Shown: positions 15,157 through 16,835 of the stretch, one piece after another
How positions within the stretch are numbered: position 1 is the first letter of the stretch
Layout of the letters: the number at the start of each line of letters is the position of its first letter
Origin: Thermoproteota archaeon
GTDB lineage: Archaea; Thermoproteota; Bathyarchaeia; Bathyarchaeales; Bathycorpusculaceae
Direction of reading: 5' to 3'
DNA length: 16,835 nucleotides
NCBI GenBank assembly: GCA_012511995.1
Contig: JAAZFA010000223.1
Span: 1-16,835, forward strand
Position numbers and translations under genes: made by a program
The notes under the pieces: model-generated
Databases searched by the model: none
Seen by the model: only the letters and a program-made list of their open reading frames with translations
Told to the model about the DNA's origin: nothing

Positions 15157-15737
15157 AGTTTAGCCTCCAAAAAATTTTGGATAATTAGTTTACCGTCTTC
15201 GCAAAGGATTGACTCAGGGTGAAACTGGACACCATAGATAGGGAATTTCTTGTGACGTATACCCATGATTTCAGCATCTTCAATTGCTTCCGCTGTAATT
15301 TCTAAACATTCAGGGATTGAGTCGCGTTCTCCTGCAAGTGAGTGGTAACGTGTGGCGTTAAAGGGGTTGCGCACTCCTGCAAAGATACCTTGTTGGTCAT
15401 GTTTAATGGCACATGTTTTTCCATGCATCAATTTTTTTGCACAGACGACTTTGCCTCCATACGTATGAATGATCCCTTGGTGACCCAGACAAACACCCAA
15501 CGTTGGAGTTGTTGTACTCAGAGTTTGTAGGAGGGATTTGCTAACGCCAAAGAAGTGTTCATCTTCGGGGTTACCTGGACCAGGTGAAATCAAGATTCGA
15601 TCGGGCTTGAGTCTTTCAGCTTCCAACAATGTGATTTTGTCGTTTCGCCAAACGACTGGTTCAGCGCCTTGTTCAGCGATATATTGCACAAGGTTATAGA
15701 CAAAACTGTCATAGTTGTCGATGACTAGGACCTTCAT
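15153..15737 (-). CDS. trpG: Anthranilate synthase, glutamine amidotransferase subunit
   Basis: A 194-residue class I glutaminase that supplies ammonia to TrpE. The triad is intact: Cys83 in LGVCLGHQG, then His173 and Glu175 in VQFHPESIL. The N-terminal VLVIDNYDSFVYNL and the oxyanion turn ISPGPGNPED (50-59) are typical. The same protein can serve p-aminobenzoate synthase in some organisms, but its place beside trpE argues for the tryptophan role. ATG 15735-15737 shares one base with the trpE stop (TAATG), and GGTGG lies about 8 nt upstream within trpE, so translation is probably coupled. Confidence 0.96.
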   Translation of the reverse strand: MKVLVIDNYDSFVYNLVQYIAEQGAEPVVWRNDKITLLEAERLKPDRILISPGPGNPEDEHFFGVSKSLLQTLSTTTPTLGVCLGHQGIIHTYGGKVVCAKKLMHGKTCAIKHDQQGIFAGVRNPFNATRYHSLAGERDSIPECLEITAEAIEDAEIMGIRHKKFPIYGVQFHPESILCEDGKLIIQNFLEAKL

Positions 15738-16835
15738 TAGTTGGTTCCACCAGCTGCATGTGCAAGTGCTTTAATTAGTGCATGAGCCTTATGGTCGGTT
15801 TCCATCCATTCTTTCTCAGGGTTAGAGTCGGCGACGATGCCTGCACCAACTTGAATGTATGCATGATTACCTTCTGAAAACAGAGTACGAATGGTTATAG
15901 CAAAATCAGAGTTGCCGTTGCAACTAAAGTAACCGACTGCTCCAGCGTATGGCCCACGGCGCGAAGGTTCAAGTTCCTCAATTATCTCCATAGCACGAAT
16001 TTTGGGTGCCCCTGAAACTGTGCCAGCTGGAAACACTGCTTTTAGGGCGTCGAAGCTTGTTAAACCATCTTTTAAGTCGCCAGTAACTTGGGAGACAATA
16101 TGTTGAACGTGACTGAATTGATGAACTTGCATAAATTCGGGTACACTTATAGTTCCAGGTTTACTTATTCTTCCAAGATCGTTGCGTGCTAAGTCAACAA
16201 GCATAACGTGTTCTGCACGTTCTTTTAGATCAGAAAGAAGTTGACGACTAAGGTGTTGGTTTTCGCTTTGGTTTCCAGTTGCTGTCGTTGTACCTGCGAT
16301 TGGGAACGTTATCACTTTTCGGTTGTCGACGCGAATTAACATTTCGGGGCTGGCGCCTACGATTTGTCGGTCACCAATCTTAAAATAGAACATGTATGGC
16401 GAAGGGTTAATTTCTCTTAAGCTTTTATAGAATGTTAAGAGATTGCCTTTAAATTGAAATTGAAGCCGCTTAGAGATAACTACTTGAAAAATATCTCCTG
16501 CTGTAACATATTGCTTAGCCTTTTCTACTGAAGTTTTAAAGCTCTCTTTTGTATGATTAGTTTCTAGTTGGGAATAGCTAAACGGTTCTTCTTTTATGGC
16601 ACAGTCTTTTAATAGTGCCTGGATTTCCTCCAAGCGGTTTTCTTTTCGGAAGTAATAGTAAGCCTGGTTTTGGATGTGGTCAAAAACTATTCCATCTTCA
16701 AATATTCCCATTTCAAAATCGTAAAAACTCGATAATCCATCTTTTTTGGTTGGAAGTATCTCAATATATCGTATTGCGTCATAGCTAATGTATCCTAATG
16801 CGCCACCGACGAAACGGAAATCAACCACATTGTTG
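15737..16835 (-). CDS. trpE: Anthranilate synthase component I, N-terminally cut by window
   Basis: At least 365 residues of the chorismate-converting subunit. The frame is open through the window edge: the GTG at 16826-16828 encodes an internal valine in NNVVDFRFVGGALGYISYDA, so the true start and the allosteric tryptophan site lie outside. Visible motifs include HVMLVDLARNDLGRI, AVFPAGTVSGAPKIRAMEII, GAVGYFSCNG and VGAGIVADSNPEKEWMET, which together form the chorismate/Mg site. One oddity is the loop PIAGTTTATG, where most family members have PIAGTRPRG or a similar basic loop; neither Arg is present. Gene order and the overlap with trpG fix its role. The operon promoter and any leader control also lie beyond the window. 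Confidence 0.95.
   Translation of the reverse strand, partial: NNVVDFRFVGGALGYISYDAIRYIEILPTKKDGLSSFYDFEMGIFEDGIVFDHIQNQAYYYFRKENRLEEIQALLKDCAIKEEPFSYSQLETNHTKESFKTSVEKAKQYVTAGDIFQVVISKRLQFQFKGNLLTFYKSLREINPSPYMFYFKIGDRQIVGASPEMLIRVDNRKVITFPIAGTTTATGNQSENQHLSRQLLSDLKERAEHVMLVDLARNDLGRISKPGTISVPEFMQVHQFSHVQHIVSQVTGDLKDGLTSFDALKAVFPAGTVSGAPKIRAMEIIEELEPSRRGPYAGAVGYFSCNGNSDFAITIRTLFSEGNHAYIQVGAGIVADSNPEKEWMETDHKAHALIKALAHAAGGTN

Noticed and set aside
16826..16828. GTG as the trpE start codon
   Set aside because: It would remove the N-terminal domain found in all TrpE proteins, and the frame stays open to the window edge. It is an internal valine codon.

Overview
The window looks like a piece of a mesophilic, AT-rich archaeal genome, most like the Bathyarchaeota-type lineages. 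That placement is an inference. The support is: a long SRP (7S) RNA with helix 1, helix 6 and helix 8 features; TATA-like boxes at archaeal spacing and some nearly leaderless starts; several TTG starts; small zinc-ribbon membrane or linker proteins starting Met-Pro-Tyr-Cys; and a tryptophan operon in the order E-G-D-C-B-A.

Layout. Positions 1-820 hold a decayed DDE transposase on the minus strand and a GC-rich hairpin. Positions 872-1758 are a two-gene plus-strand unit (muconolactone-isomerase-like protein and a SAM methyltransferase), convergent with an alpha/beta hydrolase (1755-2360, minus). Positions 2592-3741 are a heavily mutated cysteinyl-tRNA-synthetase-like pseudogene. Next come a cytochrome-b5-like protein and a zinc-ribbon/membrane/beta-repeat protein (3773-5168, minus). 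Facing them is a phosphoribosyltransferase plus dienelactone-hydrolase-like pair (5433-6756, plus). Two poorly known minus-strand genes follow (6757-7185 and 7558-8361), then a small orphan gene (8484-8822), a frameshifted remnant (8846-9043) and a soluble PAS-PAS histidine kinase (9172-10776). The SRP RNA (about 10949-11265, minus) separates this accessory part from the trp operon (11321 to the window end, minus), whose trpE runs off the window.

The six trp genes cover chorismate to tryptophan except phosphoribosylanthranilate isomerase: no trpF lies in its usual place between trpC and trpB. Every junction in the operon overlaps by 1-8 nt, which suggests one transcript with coupled translation. 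The left 9 kb is quite different: three broken genes sit among orphan hypotheticals and small enzymes, as expected of an accessory region being eroded.

I see no CRISPR array, tRNA, prophage or obvious new multi-gene defence or biosynthetic system. The most informative items are the SRP RNA, the missing trpF, the cysS-like pseudogene and the repeat-bearing zinc-ribbon protein.
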